The position numbers and the translations under genes are program-made. The notes under the pieces are model-generated. The model was not told where the DNA came from, ran no database searches, and worked only from the letters and a program-made list of their open reading frames with translations. From Gibbula magus (Eukaryota; Mollusca; Gastropoda; Trochida; Trochidae), in contig OW388303.1 of the NCBI GenBank assembly GCA_936450465.1, forward strand, positions 9,641,021 to 9,705,020: a stretch of 64,000 nucleotides of DNA. Direction: 5' to 3'. This document shows positions 1 through 11,237 of this stretch, piece by piece (the first letter of the stretch is position 1; each line of letters opens with the position of its first letter).

Positions 1-925
1 GAACCTTAGCACCCAGTGTCTTCACATTTGATGTCATAATGACATTTTTTACCAGAAATGCAATATACGAAGAACCACATTTAGAAAATGTGTCTTACAT
101 GACTCAATGTTGGAGGCGGGGTTCATTGCCATGTTAGTGGCAAACACCTGTTTGCCTTGAGTGTATGAATATTTGTACTTAATTCCAAAGCGAGAGTGAG
201 GGATTCCTGATATTCAGGCAAGAGTGTCGGAAACATAGTATGACATAGACGCAATAGAATGTTCTCTTTGTTACCAAAGTCAAGGAATTGAGGAAAATAG
301 TCTAAAATTTACTTTCAAACATAGGCTGCTGATCACTGCCACCGCATTTAGAATGCAACGTCAGAGAAAAAGCGTGACATAATATTGTTTATGATGTCAT
401 GTCGCCATGACAAAGTGATATTTTACCCAAGGGCATTGTATGAAATGCATAAACCATCATGATCGCCCTTGTATAGGCAATAAATGTAATCAAGTTATCA
501 AAAACGAATGTAAATAGGGAAGATGAATGTCAGACGCTGAGGAGGATCCACACAAACACCACCCACTGCCACTGGTTACATGTAACATGTTTATCTTGCA
601 GGTTACAAGTGTAAGCAGTGTATGACAGAAGTGTTTATGTTTTGGCCAATTTACCACCTATGTCATGGGACATTGCCAGAGCGCAAAACAACATGTTATT
701 GCTTTTCTTTCTCAGCGCTGGCGTAGGTGTCATATAAAGTTGCGAGGAAATGAATATGATTAATCTTTGCCAATATTGGCATTCTCAGACTCTCCTGGAG
801 TTGCTTTCTAGTAAGTGCATGATTCTGTCATTGGAATCTCAAGATAAATCATAAAAAATAATATATCAACATTCAGCAAAACTTCACAGTCCTGCAAACA
901 TTTGATCATTGATGCTGGTATATAC
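1..925. other. non-coding stretch, no gene seen
   Basis: I see no exon or open frame with a recognisable product. The stretch around 400-440 (CATGACAAAGTGATATTT) recurs in inverted orientation at about 38648-38680, so part of it is a dispersed repeat. The stretch is probably an intron of the 5'-nucleotidase gene whose first exons lie left of the window. Confidence 0.4.
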
Positions 926-2412
926 TTAACCCTTACGTTGCGTATATATATTTTACCATTTTTAGCCCCTGTGGCGGAATTTACAGGCTCGCAGCTCGCA
1001 GCAGTAGTTTGGGCTTTGGCACTAACTAGCTCTGCTAGCGGAATTTCCAGGCGGCGATTCCGGTATCGTTTTTACAAAATATACCGCATCTACATGGCGA
1101 ATAAGGACTATATACGGGCGTTCAATACAAATTCAAGTAGCGAAACCCGTACACAAATGGCTAATTCACACTCGAAACTTTGAATGAATTTTCTATGTTT
1201 TTTCGTTTTTATTCTATTACTTTCGAAAGATTGTCTTTTATTCGGGCCTCGTAACATCATAAATACGAAACGAAAAAAAATCCATTTATATACGGAATTG
1301 AAGACAAGATGTCTAGCTTCACAATGATATAAAAATTATTAGAATGCGACCTTTGGTTATAATTCTATAGCTATGTAAAGTTTGTCTTTATTTCCACCTA
1401 TAAAATCGTCAATACTTACAACATGTATGCGGCATTGCAAACGGTCGTTCATCGCACTTTTCCAAGAAATCATAATCTCGAACCAGTTGACAAATAAGCA
1501 CATGTCAACCCAAATATGGTTATGTTGTTTGACTTTTCAAATAAACGCTAACCTCGAACCATAACTGATGAAAATATGTTGATTAGTGTGTGTGCCGTTT
1601 GGTTTCACATGCCTCTCAGAAAGGTAAAATTGTATCTTTATTTCTGTGAATAAATCTGCGCATTTTATATAGAATAAAAGATTATTCTTTTCGGTTTATT
1701 GTGATATAAACATTATGAAAATGCATTCAGTATTTTAGCCTTGATAAATGTTTTAGAAGTTGTGAAAATCGCCGATTGTTTCAAAATTTATGAAGTGTAA
1801 ACATGACCTTTTTCACGGCGCTTGCTGTGTCTTTATTATTTTTTTGAGATTTTCTAATTTTATATGGGAATGTAGTCCATTGTTTCCCCTTTATTTTGCC
1901 GTATTTTTTTTTGAAAACAAACAATTCGCTCACATGATATGAAGTGCGGGAGTAAGGCGAGTTAGCGATTTTTTTCCCCGTCTCGCGAGATGCGAGGCAG
2001 ATAGCAGTCTCGGGCGAGGCAAACCCGAGGCAATACAAACACGTGGGTGAAAATAGCCTCAAGCGAATTAATGCTTCGGGGGCTAAGCCCGACATAATTG
2101 GCCTTTTGTAAAGCTAATTATCGATGCGTTACGGGTCAACAATGCACACGCAAATTGGTGTGAATTTTGCTTGATATTCCGACCACACACTGAACAAAGC
2201 TTTATTCTCATGTCGGGTCGCGATGCGTAAATACAGCCATTCTCATGGGTCGGGTCGCGGACACAATCGACTCGTGACCCGGTATGGGTGAAAGAGTATA
2301 CTTAGACAGCCGTGAATTATTCTAAGTCTTGTATCCGGGATCCGTATTCAGACACCTAGGAATCGCTTATAGCCCGCCCGGATAATTCCGTCGCCCGCAT
2401 GTTAAGGGTTAA
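926..2412. mobile_element. piggyBac-like non-autonomous element, copy 1
   Basis: The element is bounded on both sides by TTAA (926-929 and 2409-2412). Its ends read CCCTTACGTTGCG and, inverted, CCCTTAACATGCG, an imperfect terminal inverted repeat. A TTAA target duplication with CCCT ends is the hallmark of piggyBac-type transposons. No transposase frame is present. A second copy at 40878-43158 shares the outer left part (for example GGCTCGCAGCTCGCAGCAGT) and the outer right part (AGCCCGCCCGGATAATTCCG) at high identity but differs in the middle. The short open frame at 902-1183 is a by-product of this repeat. Confidence 0.7.
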
Positions 2413-4895
2413 TATATGACCCTTTCCTCGAACATATATTGCCATGCTTTTAGTACCTGCAGTTAAGGTAATAACAAAACAGCCATGTATCATTTATTTT
2501 CTTGAAAAGATCATCAGGAGTGTGGCCCTTATTTATAACTGTTTTCACAGATAGCAACATGCCATCCTCTATTTTCTTACCTCAATTCTGCTGTTTGCAC
2601 ACGTGACCATGAACCATTAGAATTTGATTTATTCTTGATGTGTTTTCAGAAAGTTTGAATTTAAGAATGGTAACGTGACTTTGTTAAAATGTTTAAACAT
2701 TTAATTAGCCTGATTTATCTTGGTTCTAACCAGATTTCTTCCACCTTTGCTAAAGGCTAATTGTGAATATGACCCAAACAACTTGACCGAAATCTGGAGA
2801 AATCTGGAATCAAGGGGAGCACCTCATGCCAACTTGTGACAGTGTTCGAGTGTTGATCATCGATCTGGATTTGCTTGAAGCTATTTGTGAACATTGTGCT
2901 CTGAAGTCTGATTGATGTCACTGTGTCTCCTCAACACAGGTCTTGAGGAAATCATGTGGAACTAAAAACTCAGATCTAGTTTTACTTGAATCTTTTTATG
3001 AAGGTTATCCAATGAAGCATGAATGATTTTATGCATGTTTCACATACCGGTAGTATAGAGTTACCAAGAACTAATTGATAATCATATGCAAATGCTATAT
3101 GGGAATCAACTGTTTGAGAGGTATTCTAGAAGTTGGTGTGATGAAAAAGACAAGAATTTGTGGATGATCAGCTTCTTTATTTTACAATGTCAACGTTTCA
3201 GTACAGATCCATGTACCGTTATCAAGCATCATTGTATTCCTTGTGTAAATTTTATGTCTCCTTTATATGAGAGATGTCAAATGTTAAAAAACTCAGATTT
3301 TTTTCTGCTTACCTCGAACTTACACATCATCATTTACTTAGAACTTTTTAGAGGATAAACAAATAAGTTCCTTTGTCGATCGATCTCTATAAGTTTCTAC
3401 AAGAATATTTGCTGCCTTTTCATGTCTCAAGTTTGTCTTGCCAAGAGCCAACAGATCGGGATTTGCTCTAAGCTGTTTGTGAGGACGATCCCATGCAGCA
3501 TGGAGGAGCGGGTCTGCTTGATGTGAAGGAGGTCTTGTAAGAGTTGTCTGCCCATCCAGCCATATAAGGAAGCTGGTGAATCGTATCAAGAGATTGGCTG
3601 TCCTCTTTGTGAAACATGCAGTCCATTTTGGGTGAAATACCGTCTCAGAATCCAGTGTAGTTCTGCCAATATTTATGTTCTTCCAGCTGGTGTTTGTAGC
3701 TTAATTTCACTGCCATACGTAATGGTAACGATTTGGAGGCTTTTCTCCAGCACTGACACACCCAGCTATTTAAGGATTGTTTTACATGTTTTATGCCTCT
3801 ATTGAAGTAAAATAAATTGTATGAAATTGTAAACCTACCACAGTGATTTTATACAAAATTAATAGCTCTAGTAATGTGTTCCCTTAATCCAGCACAAAGC
3901 ACAATGATTTGGAGGCTTTTATCCCCCACCTCACATTTTGAAAACTTACCTAACAGACAGATGTTGATTGGTAATGTTTAATAGAACATTCAACTACTGT
4001 GCATATATATTATATAGGATGTATAATTAATATGCAAATGTTAAAGGCTGTTGCTCGATTTTCATTGTAAACAAGTAATTATAATAAACTACCGGGCAAA
4101 AGAAAGGACTCACCTAAGTTTGTTTCTATTAATTCAATATTTAAAAGAAATCAGATGTATTTGACTATGGCACGATACAATAATACTTATCTGGAGTAGT
4201 TTGGATGACTTTGTTGGTGACTGTGGGTAATTTTTAGCTCAAATATCTTTTTGTAATGAAGACAGAAAAGCAACCTCTTTGTTGGGATGGGTCTCTCCTT
4301 ACAGATTTGTAGAAAGTGCATGGGTTTTAGAACATAAATCATCATGCATATCAGATTTATATCTCAACTTTGATTGTTAAAAGAAGAGGATATTAAAATG
4401 TCAATTGTAGAACTCTTTATGAGTTATCTTCTTATTATAAATTTAAGTTCTCTATTTTATAAAACGTGAAAAATCCCTGAAATTTCAGAATCATTCAAAG
4501 AATTAATTAATTGAGTGATTATGTTTGGGTTTTTTTCCTACAAGATCCAAAGAAAATTATTGTACAACATAGAACGTAAAGGTACATGACAAGCTCTGTG
4601 ATGAAGTAGACGATAACAAACTTTGATAGTCATTAAGTTGAGTAAGATCTAATGGCAGATTTCTTCCCAGAATAAGAACAGCTTGTTTATCTTTTTCACA
4701 TGTTTACTTTCTGCATGTCTGGTTTGGTTCAAAAGCCGACGTTGTGATTGTTGTCAGATGGGTTTCACGTCACGTGTCTTGTCCCAGTTTGCCACCAGGT
4801 GCCGCCGTCCATCAGAGAGACGACGAGGCAAACGAGTGATCGTTAGCTAATGAGCATCACCTCTGATGTCCTCGAGTCGGAACGGTTTTTATGTG
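2413..4895. other. non-coding stretch with short direct repeats
   Basis: No gene is recognised. The phrase GATTTGGAGGCTTTT occurs twice (about 3729 and 3908) about 180 bp apart, which suggests a decayed tandem or dispersed repeat. The patch 3400-3620 is less AT-rich than its surroundings and has an open minus-strand frame of 83 codons with no similarity I recognise. Confidence 0.3.
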
Positions 4896-7805
4896 TACCG
4901 TAATTCTTCCATTATTTCGACCCTCAAATTTTCCAAATATTTTAACGAAATGTTCACAGTCGAAATTATCACCACTTACCTTCGTTTGTGCGCCATCTTT
5001 GTCGAAATTTTAGATTTTCATTTAAATGTTTAGAACCAATTTGAAAAAGAATGTAACACGCTTCGTAAATATTATTTACCAAAAACTTTAAATTATGTTT
5101 GAATATGGTAATTATATTCATATAATGCTAATCCGTTTTTGTTTTCAGAAGACAACGATCGGCGAAGCCACGATTCTCAATTTATTGTTTCTGTGAAATT
5201 TGTATGGCATTTGGGTTTTAAATTGTGTACCATGAATAGAAACGATGGTATTCTTGAGTTGCGTTGTTGTGTTCTTACAAGTGACAAAATGAATCAGCAA
5301 ATTTGAAATGACAAGAATCGTAATTTAGCTTTTGCGTCTGCATGTCTCGCATCACCGGCTGTCCACTTGTTTTCAAAGGAAGTACAATCTGATTGGTTGC
5401 TATATTAGTACCAACCAATCAAAGCAGACTATCGTCATTACGGAATTCCCTTCACGCAAGCTTATCACCTAGAACTGAGAAAAACAATACACCAATCCTA
5501 ACTGTTATTGGATACTTCAGAGTACTATGTGTAAACAGCATCAATAAATTATAATATGAACCTTTGTCTGTTAATATAAAAGTCAAATTAGGAAGCGTAT
5601 TTTCTGTCAACTTTTTCTGAACCGGCATTGTGACGATCAAGTAGAATACATCAACAATTAAGACTATTTAGCTTGCTTTGCAAGAACTTACACACATAAA
5701 CAATGCCAGCTGAATAATTATATTACTTTTGAAAGGTTTTATTTATATATAAATGCAAACTAATTATTATTGATATTTTGAAACATACCTCAACATTACG
5801 GTTCTGGTAATATTAAGTTGATTATCTACAATATTGTTCAGTGGAATGTAATCAATAACCTCTTCAGTCGTCTGTCTGAGTGTTTGGTTGAGTCTATTTT
5901 TTGTAGGGATTTACAAGTCACAAAACTTTGAAACAATTTATTATAAATTCAGATTGTTAAAACTGAAATATATTTCTAAGTATGAGCTAACATCTGTCAT
6001 ACTATTCCATAAATAATTAATCTTTTGATAAGTAAATTGACTTACCAAAATGAAAATGAAAGGCGATCCCTAGTCATCCCTACCCAAAAATAGACCTTTC
6101 CAGTGATTCCACTGCAAACCTTAAGGAACTTGGTCAATTGACAGTTTCAAGTCTCCCCAGCAAACATCCAGATGTTATAAGCCTTATTCATTGGTTAACT
6201 TTGGGACTTCCCTTTTCTTAGGCAATCAGAAAATTCAATACAAACTCTAGTTATGCTACTTACCGTGTTGACAGTCAAAGTGATATCTATTTATAGCCTC
6301 ACATGAAAGCGATTGCTGCCTTTTCATTTACGAAAAATGAAATCATTGATAAAGGATAATATGATAAGATGTAACATCATTCTTGATAAATGTATGTCAT
6401 AAGTACGGTAAGTGAATACATTGAGATTAGTGTGAAAATAAATCATTTATCGATTAGTACGTCTTGTGACAAACGTGATCAAGTTAAAACATTTCCCAAA
6501 ATTGTTGTAATAAAAATACCCGCTTTTTTTCACATCAACCTACTGAATACAAATCATAAGATGATTGTTTATCAATCAATCAATCTTTGTTCAATACTGA
6601 AAGGCCACAGGCCTATAGTACACTTTACAAAAATACAAAATACAAAATATATGGCAATCATGTCGACAATCATAACTAACATTTGGATTTCCTAATGTTC
6701 ATGGCATGGTACACAAACATTGCAAGATTTTTTATAACATCATACTTATTACATTTCATTAAGGATGAAAATTTCTCCAACGAGGGATGAACATAATAAA
6801 ATTCCTTAAGGTATTGTCTTCTGATTTTATAATATAACGGACACACGAGCAAAAAATGATATTCATTTTCTATTACATTTGTAGTACATGATTTACATAA
6901 TCTATCGTCTCTTTTCATATAAAAAATCTGCCCTTTTCAATCAATAAATCGTGAGATGAACATCGGAAACGTGATAAACTTACTCTAAATTTCTTAATGG
7001 TAATACATGATAAATAGTACTCAGTGTAAATATATGGCTTAAAACCCAAATAAGTGTCACATTTTGAAGAAAGTGTAAGTTTACTGAGCCAGTTTTGTTG
7101 GTATATATCCTTTAGTCTTCGCGTAAAATCACTTATAAACTTCGAAGGACACTCAACAGTTTGTTCATACCACACATGATTAAAACCAGTTTTATATAAC
7201 AGCTCTTTAATGTCCGATACCCAGTTTTTTTGTCCATGACCGTCATGTAAAATCATCATTTCATAACATTTTTTTGGTAAACGATAAGAGGGCATACTTA
7301 GGAGTCTCAGCCAGTATTTAACAACTTTCACCTGGGAGTTTATGATGAGCGGATATCTCCCGCATTCCCCATATATCATTACGTTTGGTGTGCTCATTTT
7401 CACCCCAAGAAACTTTTTACATGCCAATAGATGAATTCTCTCTATTTGGTCAAAATATTGGTACCCCCATATTTCAGATCCATATAATAGAATTGGACTA
7501 ATCTTGACATCAAATATTCTAAAAAAGGAAGCTAAATTGAGGTCTCCAACTACTTTTAAATTTTTCAATATACCTATTAATATTTTTTGTGCTTGGATAG
7601 ACGCGTACTTCGCATGGGTTGATTGTTTATCATTACTGTAAATAATATGATTTAAAAATTTTGAATGTGGTCGAAATTTTTATTTGTCAATACTGAACTT
7701 CTGGCACACTGTCGTAATTTTGTAGGGTATTTTGAAAAAAGCCTGTCAGATGATGTAACGTGGGCGAAGTTAAAGAGGGGGCGAAATTAAGGAAGAATTA
7801 CGGTA
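4896..7805. mobile_element. TA-flanked terminal-inverted-repeat DNA transposon remnant
   Basis: The left end CCGTAATTCTTCC (from 4898) recurs inverted at 7791-7803 (GGAAGAATTACGG). The similarity continues for about 28 bp with few mismatches (ATTATTTCG against TTAATTTCG, then CCCTC). TA dinucleotides flank both ends, as for Tc1/mariner-type insertion. The roughly 2.9-kb interior has no transposase frame that I can see, but it carries a minus-strand LINE fragment. The unit may be a non-autonomous element that was later hit by a LINE, or a chance pairing of two related ends. Confidence 0.5.
6570..7680 (-). pseudogene. 3' end of a non-LTR retrotransposon (LINE), frameshifted
   Basis: On the minus strand an open frame running from about 7680 to 6915 carries the style of a LINE ORF2 C-terminus. 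It has ISPILLYGSEIWG (the region after the reverse transcriptase, typical of CR1/RTE-like elements), then a region rich in aromatic residues. A one-step frame change at 6915-6918 leads into a frame with CKSC and EYHFLLVCPLY, the Cys/His knuckle that closes many LINE polyproteins, ending at 6676. Downstream on the minus strand is a short 3' UTR ending in an ATTG/GATT run (plus-strand CAATCAATCAATC at 6572), the usual LINE tail. No reverse transcriptase core (YxDD) is present, so this is a 5'-truncated dead copy. Its exact clade is unclear. Confidence 0.65.
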
Positions 7806-8149
7806 TTATTTTACGTCAAGAATCTGGATTAAGTTTTCATCTGAGGTGGCATTTGACCTTGTGAATGTTAGTTAGTTGTCTGGAAGATGTTACTTAAATG
7901 TCAGGGTAGATTATCATGGCAGGATCAAAGACCCCTTTTTAACACTGATAAAACTCTGGAGCAAGAACTTTAATTGTAAGAATTTGATTTTAACTGTGTT
8001 CACTGGGTCATGCAGCTGTTTCAGCAAAAATTGTTTTATCTACTTGTTCAAATTTATAACATACAGTGATTGAAATAACCTTATTTGATGTGATTTCACA
8101 AAATTATTTCAGGACATGATTTCAAGATTTGATTTCAAATGTATTCAAT

Positions 8150-8323
8150 TAAGAAATAGATTTCATAATGTGTTTGTTCACTGGCTTATAAACGGTTTGA
8201 AAGGTGCAAGTTAAACTGGTATAAATGCCGGAGCTTGTCGACGGCATTTATACCTCAGTTTAACTTGAACTTTCAAACCGTTTATAAGCCAGTGAACAAA
8301 CACATTATGAAATCTATTTCTTA
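8150..8323. repeat. near-perfect long palindrome (81-bp arms)
   Basis: Arm 8150-8230 (starting TAAGAAATAGATTTCATAAT) pairs with arm 8242-8323 (ending ATTATGAAATCTATTTCTTA) around an 11-base spacer containing GCTTGTCGA. I count only a few mismatches or single-base offsets. It could fold as one long hairpin. It is probably a foldback MITE. No target duplication is obvious. Confidence 0.85.
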
Positions 8324-9515
8324 TAAATTCAAACTTTGAAATTTAAGCGATTTCTTATCAGTAAATAAACTTTTGAATATAAAAAATCTCTGCAAAAAGT
8401 GTACAGTGCATGATAAACCAAATGTTAAGTATTGTCTTAGATCATGCGCTAAGCTGCGCCCACAATAATACCGCATCACTTATGTGTCACCGCACGCTAA
8501 ACGTAGTTCACAGGAAATATGATTAAAGTATTTAATTTTTGGTTCTAATATGCTGTTTTAATCAAACTTTCAAATCAAACTACAATTAGAATTCACGTTG
8601 TAAGTTTTTAAAAAAGTTTAATCAAGAACAGAGCATGTAATAATTGCGCAATGATACAGTAATACAGTAGTACTGCAGGTTATTTTTTGTAAACGTCAGG
8701 TTATGAAGGTTATCCTTTTCAGCTGTCAGTCTTGTGTTTATGAGAATGTAAACCGGTCACATGACCTTGTTTAATCCAATCAGCAGAGAGCATATCGCTT
8801 AAATTTCAAAGTCTGAATTTATTTGGCTTTGTGTCTCAATATACAAACATTCTTGTTAGCAATGCAATTTTCAACTACACAGTACATAAATCATAAATTT
8901 TCAGCTTTGGAATTTTGTACCCCCTTTCTCTCAGCTGAAGACACAAAATCCAGTTAAAAAAAAAAAAAATTTTGTCTACTACAGAACTCTGCATTGACAA
9001 AACCAGAAACGAACCTAATGGTCGGTTCTAAATGAGTAATCATTGAAACTTCATAAAACTCCCATTTTCTCTTTGCAGAACAAAAATTATGAAATATGAA
9101 CTGAACTGAACTCGTATTGGCTATACATCTCTACCACTCCCTATTTAGAGCTAAATGGGTGTATATGTATACACTGTATACACTGAACTGGACAGCTAAC
9201 AGTTTTACGAAGGTTCAGACTAAATAAATCTGCTTGTACACATCCGCTTCAAGTAGTTCGCTCAAGATGCTGTAATTGGAAAGGAAAAATGGACAAGTTC
9301 TAGGAATTTTGCCAAGTCAAGTACGCATGTTGTCTTCTGATAACTTACCTTTGTAAAAGAAACCTCAAGTATAGCCAATTTGTGGGTGAACTTTAACCTC
9401 AGTTTGATTCTTCTGCATGAAGTTGGTGAATAACTGCTTGATTATTCTGTGTCATTTTATGCCGATAGTAAAAGGGTGACATATAAACAAATCATATTTT
9501 TTAAAATTGGTGATT
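8324..9515. other. AT-rich stretch, no gene seen
   Basis: There is no open frame with a recognisable product. It contains a 13-base A run near 8956 and nothing else that I can assign. Confidence 0.3.
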
Positions 9516-9518
9516 AAT

Positions 9519-9746
9519 AATAATAACACTTTATTGTCCTAATTACAATGTAAATTCGGAAATTCTTTGTGTGCTGTTAGCACCCGGCAGCCACGGTGCA
9601 GCCCCAGTTCAAGTGTTGTTCTGTCCTTATAATGCTGAGTGTCAGGCAACGAAGCAACAACTCCAATCTTTTAACTTCTTTTGGTATCAAGCCCTGACCT
9701 TCCGGGTGATGAGCGGACACTCTACCAACTGAGCTACATCCCCAGA
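9519..9746 (-). mobile_element. tRNA-derived SINE, family A, copy 1
   Basis: On the minus strand the element begins with a tRNA-like head holding an A-box (TAGCTCAGTTGGTAGAG, near 9720-9737). It continues through a body shared with 44433-44674 (GACACTCAGCATTATAAGGA and TTTCCGAATTTACATT on the minus strand) and ends in an ATA repeat tail. The B-box is damaged here (GGGCTTGATACC). The small open frame over it, which reads [18 protein letters not shown], is a translation of the tRNA-like head, not a protein. Confidence 0.85.
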
Positions 9747-10448
9747 ATGAAATGAAAGTTTTCACCTTAAATTGCTCAGTAGAGTGTTACTTAGTTTCTT
9801 CGTTGCATTGCATTCATATTAATGAAGAAGTTTCAGTTTGACTATCCATAGAAATTGTACTCTTTCCTATCAGCTTCTACAATACCTCTCCAATAAGGTT
9901 CATGCCTTGAACATGTTTTGCTTTTCAAACACATCAAGATATGCAATTGTGCACTTCAACCTGATTAGAACTGTTATATATGGATCTGTCTAAGATCTTT
10001 GTGATTGAAGAATGTACATGAGATGAGCGCTAAACGTTAAGTATCAACTTTACCCATGATACTTGATGAAATTAACCTGGTATTTGACAAAACTGTATAC
10101 ATGAAATCATCCTGGCTAATAGGCATTCACAGGAATGCTCATATATATCTTCTGTTTCATATATCGATTAAAATACTAATATGATATTTATTAAGCCATC
10201 AAATAATGTCACAAAGGATGGTAAACATCTGATGGACCATGTTGACTCCATCAAGAGGGGATTGTACAGGTGTTCAAATATCATCGGTCAGTGCCAGGTG
10301 TGTAAACAGCTCGTCAACACACCTGGACATGATTAATATACTGCAGATGAGCTGGGTGCTCCTTGATTTGCTGGTAGAAACTTGAGTTAGGATATACATG
10401 GACAGAGTGGCAATAAGAGAAGCAATAGTTTTCTGATTGTGAACTACT
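9747..10448. other. non-coding stretch, no gene seen
   Basis: The sequence is AT-rich with no recognised exon, RNA gene or repeat. A 68-codon minus-strand frame at 10274-10480 has no recognisable content. Confidence 0.3.
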
Positions 10449-10805
10449 TTATTCTGAGGAAGGCTGTGATATGTGTTCATACTAAAGTTAAAGTTTATTT
10501 ATGGCTCTATTTGTTTAGATCCTTGATCTCAGATATGCAATCATGAGGTTCCTGATGAGCTACAGAGCCAATGGCTCTATTTACTTTATTCCTAGGAATG
10601 TATTTAAGGCTGTGATATGTGTTCATACTAAAGATAAAGTTTATGTATTGCTCTATTTGTTTACGGTAGATCCTTGATCTCAGATATGCAATTATGAGGT
10701 TCCTGATGAGCTACAGAGCCAATGGCTCTATTTGTCTGATTGTTAACTAGGTAACTTTATTCCTAGGAATGTATTTAAGGCTGTGAAATGTGTTCTTACT
10801 AAAGG
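10449..10805. repeat. imperfect tandem duplication, about 150-170 bp unit
   Basis: The phrase AAGGCTGTGATATGTGTTCA starts at about 10461 and 10607 and recurs diverged at 10777 (GGCTGTGAAATGTGTTC). CAGATATGCAATCATGAGG and CTACAGAGCCAATGGCTCTA likewise recur in the first two units. The array has two full units and a partial third, with units differing in length by about 20 bp. It lies just upstream of the first nucleotidase exon in the window. Confidence 0.8.
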
Positions 10806-11148
10806 AGGAGAAGGAGTTCTATGGATATACAACTTGATTTGCTTGATAACGGTGTTAGCATTTACATGGAAACCTCACACTCCAGCAATAAAAAAAAGTT
10901 GTATAAGCATAGAACTTGTTCTCGATCTAACTAACTTCTGCATGCCAATGAAAGAAATGGTCATACTGCTTCACCAAATATAACGTAAAACTTATATTTT
11001 TCAATGGATAGGGTTTAAAACTTGACTAAAACTCAATAATTGAGAAAAGAATGTCAATGTTTAGTGAATATGTGATTACTAGATACATTTTACTTACTCT
11101 ATAGGAGTTTCCATTCAAATTATTAAATTCAATATTTTTTTATTTCAG

Positions 11149-11237
11149 TCATGACATCCACAGCCTGTACCCCAACAAGTTTGTTCAGATGGACGAGAAA
11201 CGATTCCGAATCTTCAACACTCTGTATGAGCTGCCCG
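11149..11237 (+). CDS. NT5C2: NT5C2-like exon (window exon 1)
   Basis: The acceptor TTTATTTCAG is followed by one base closing a codon, then [20 protein letters not shown] and IFNTLYELP, and the donor is CCCG|GTAAGT. It matches the family segment around YPNKF...ILNTLFNLP, next to the allosteric nucleotide site. Compared with the human protein as I remember it, one residue is missing after MDE, and methionine stands where human has Arg144. Confidence 0.9.

Noticed and set aside
9577..9765. Minus-strand open frame with [18 protein letters not shown]
   Set aside because: It is a translation of a tRNA-derived SINE head, a common false protein prediction.
1..11148. Missing 5' exons of NT5C2 (DMDYT motif exon)
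   Set aside because: I searched by eye for the FDMDYT, FDTLYGNLLK and CAHGF segments in all + frames and found none, so they are presumably left of the window.
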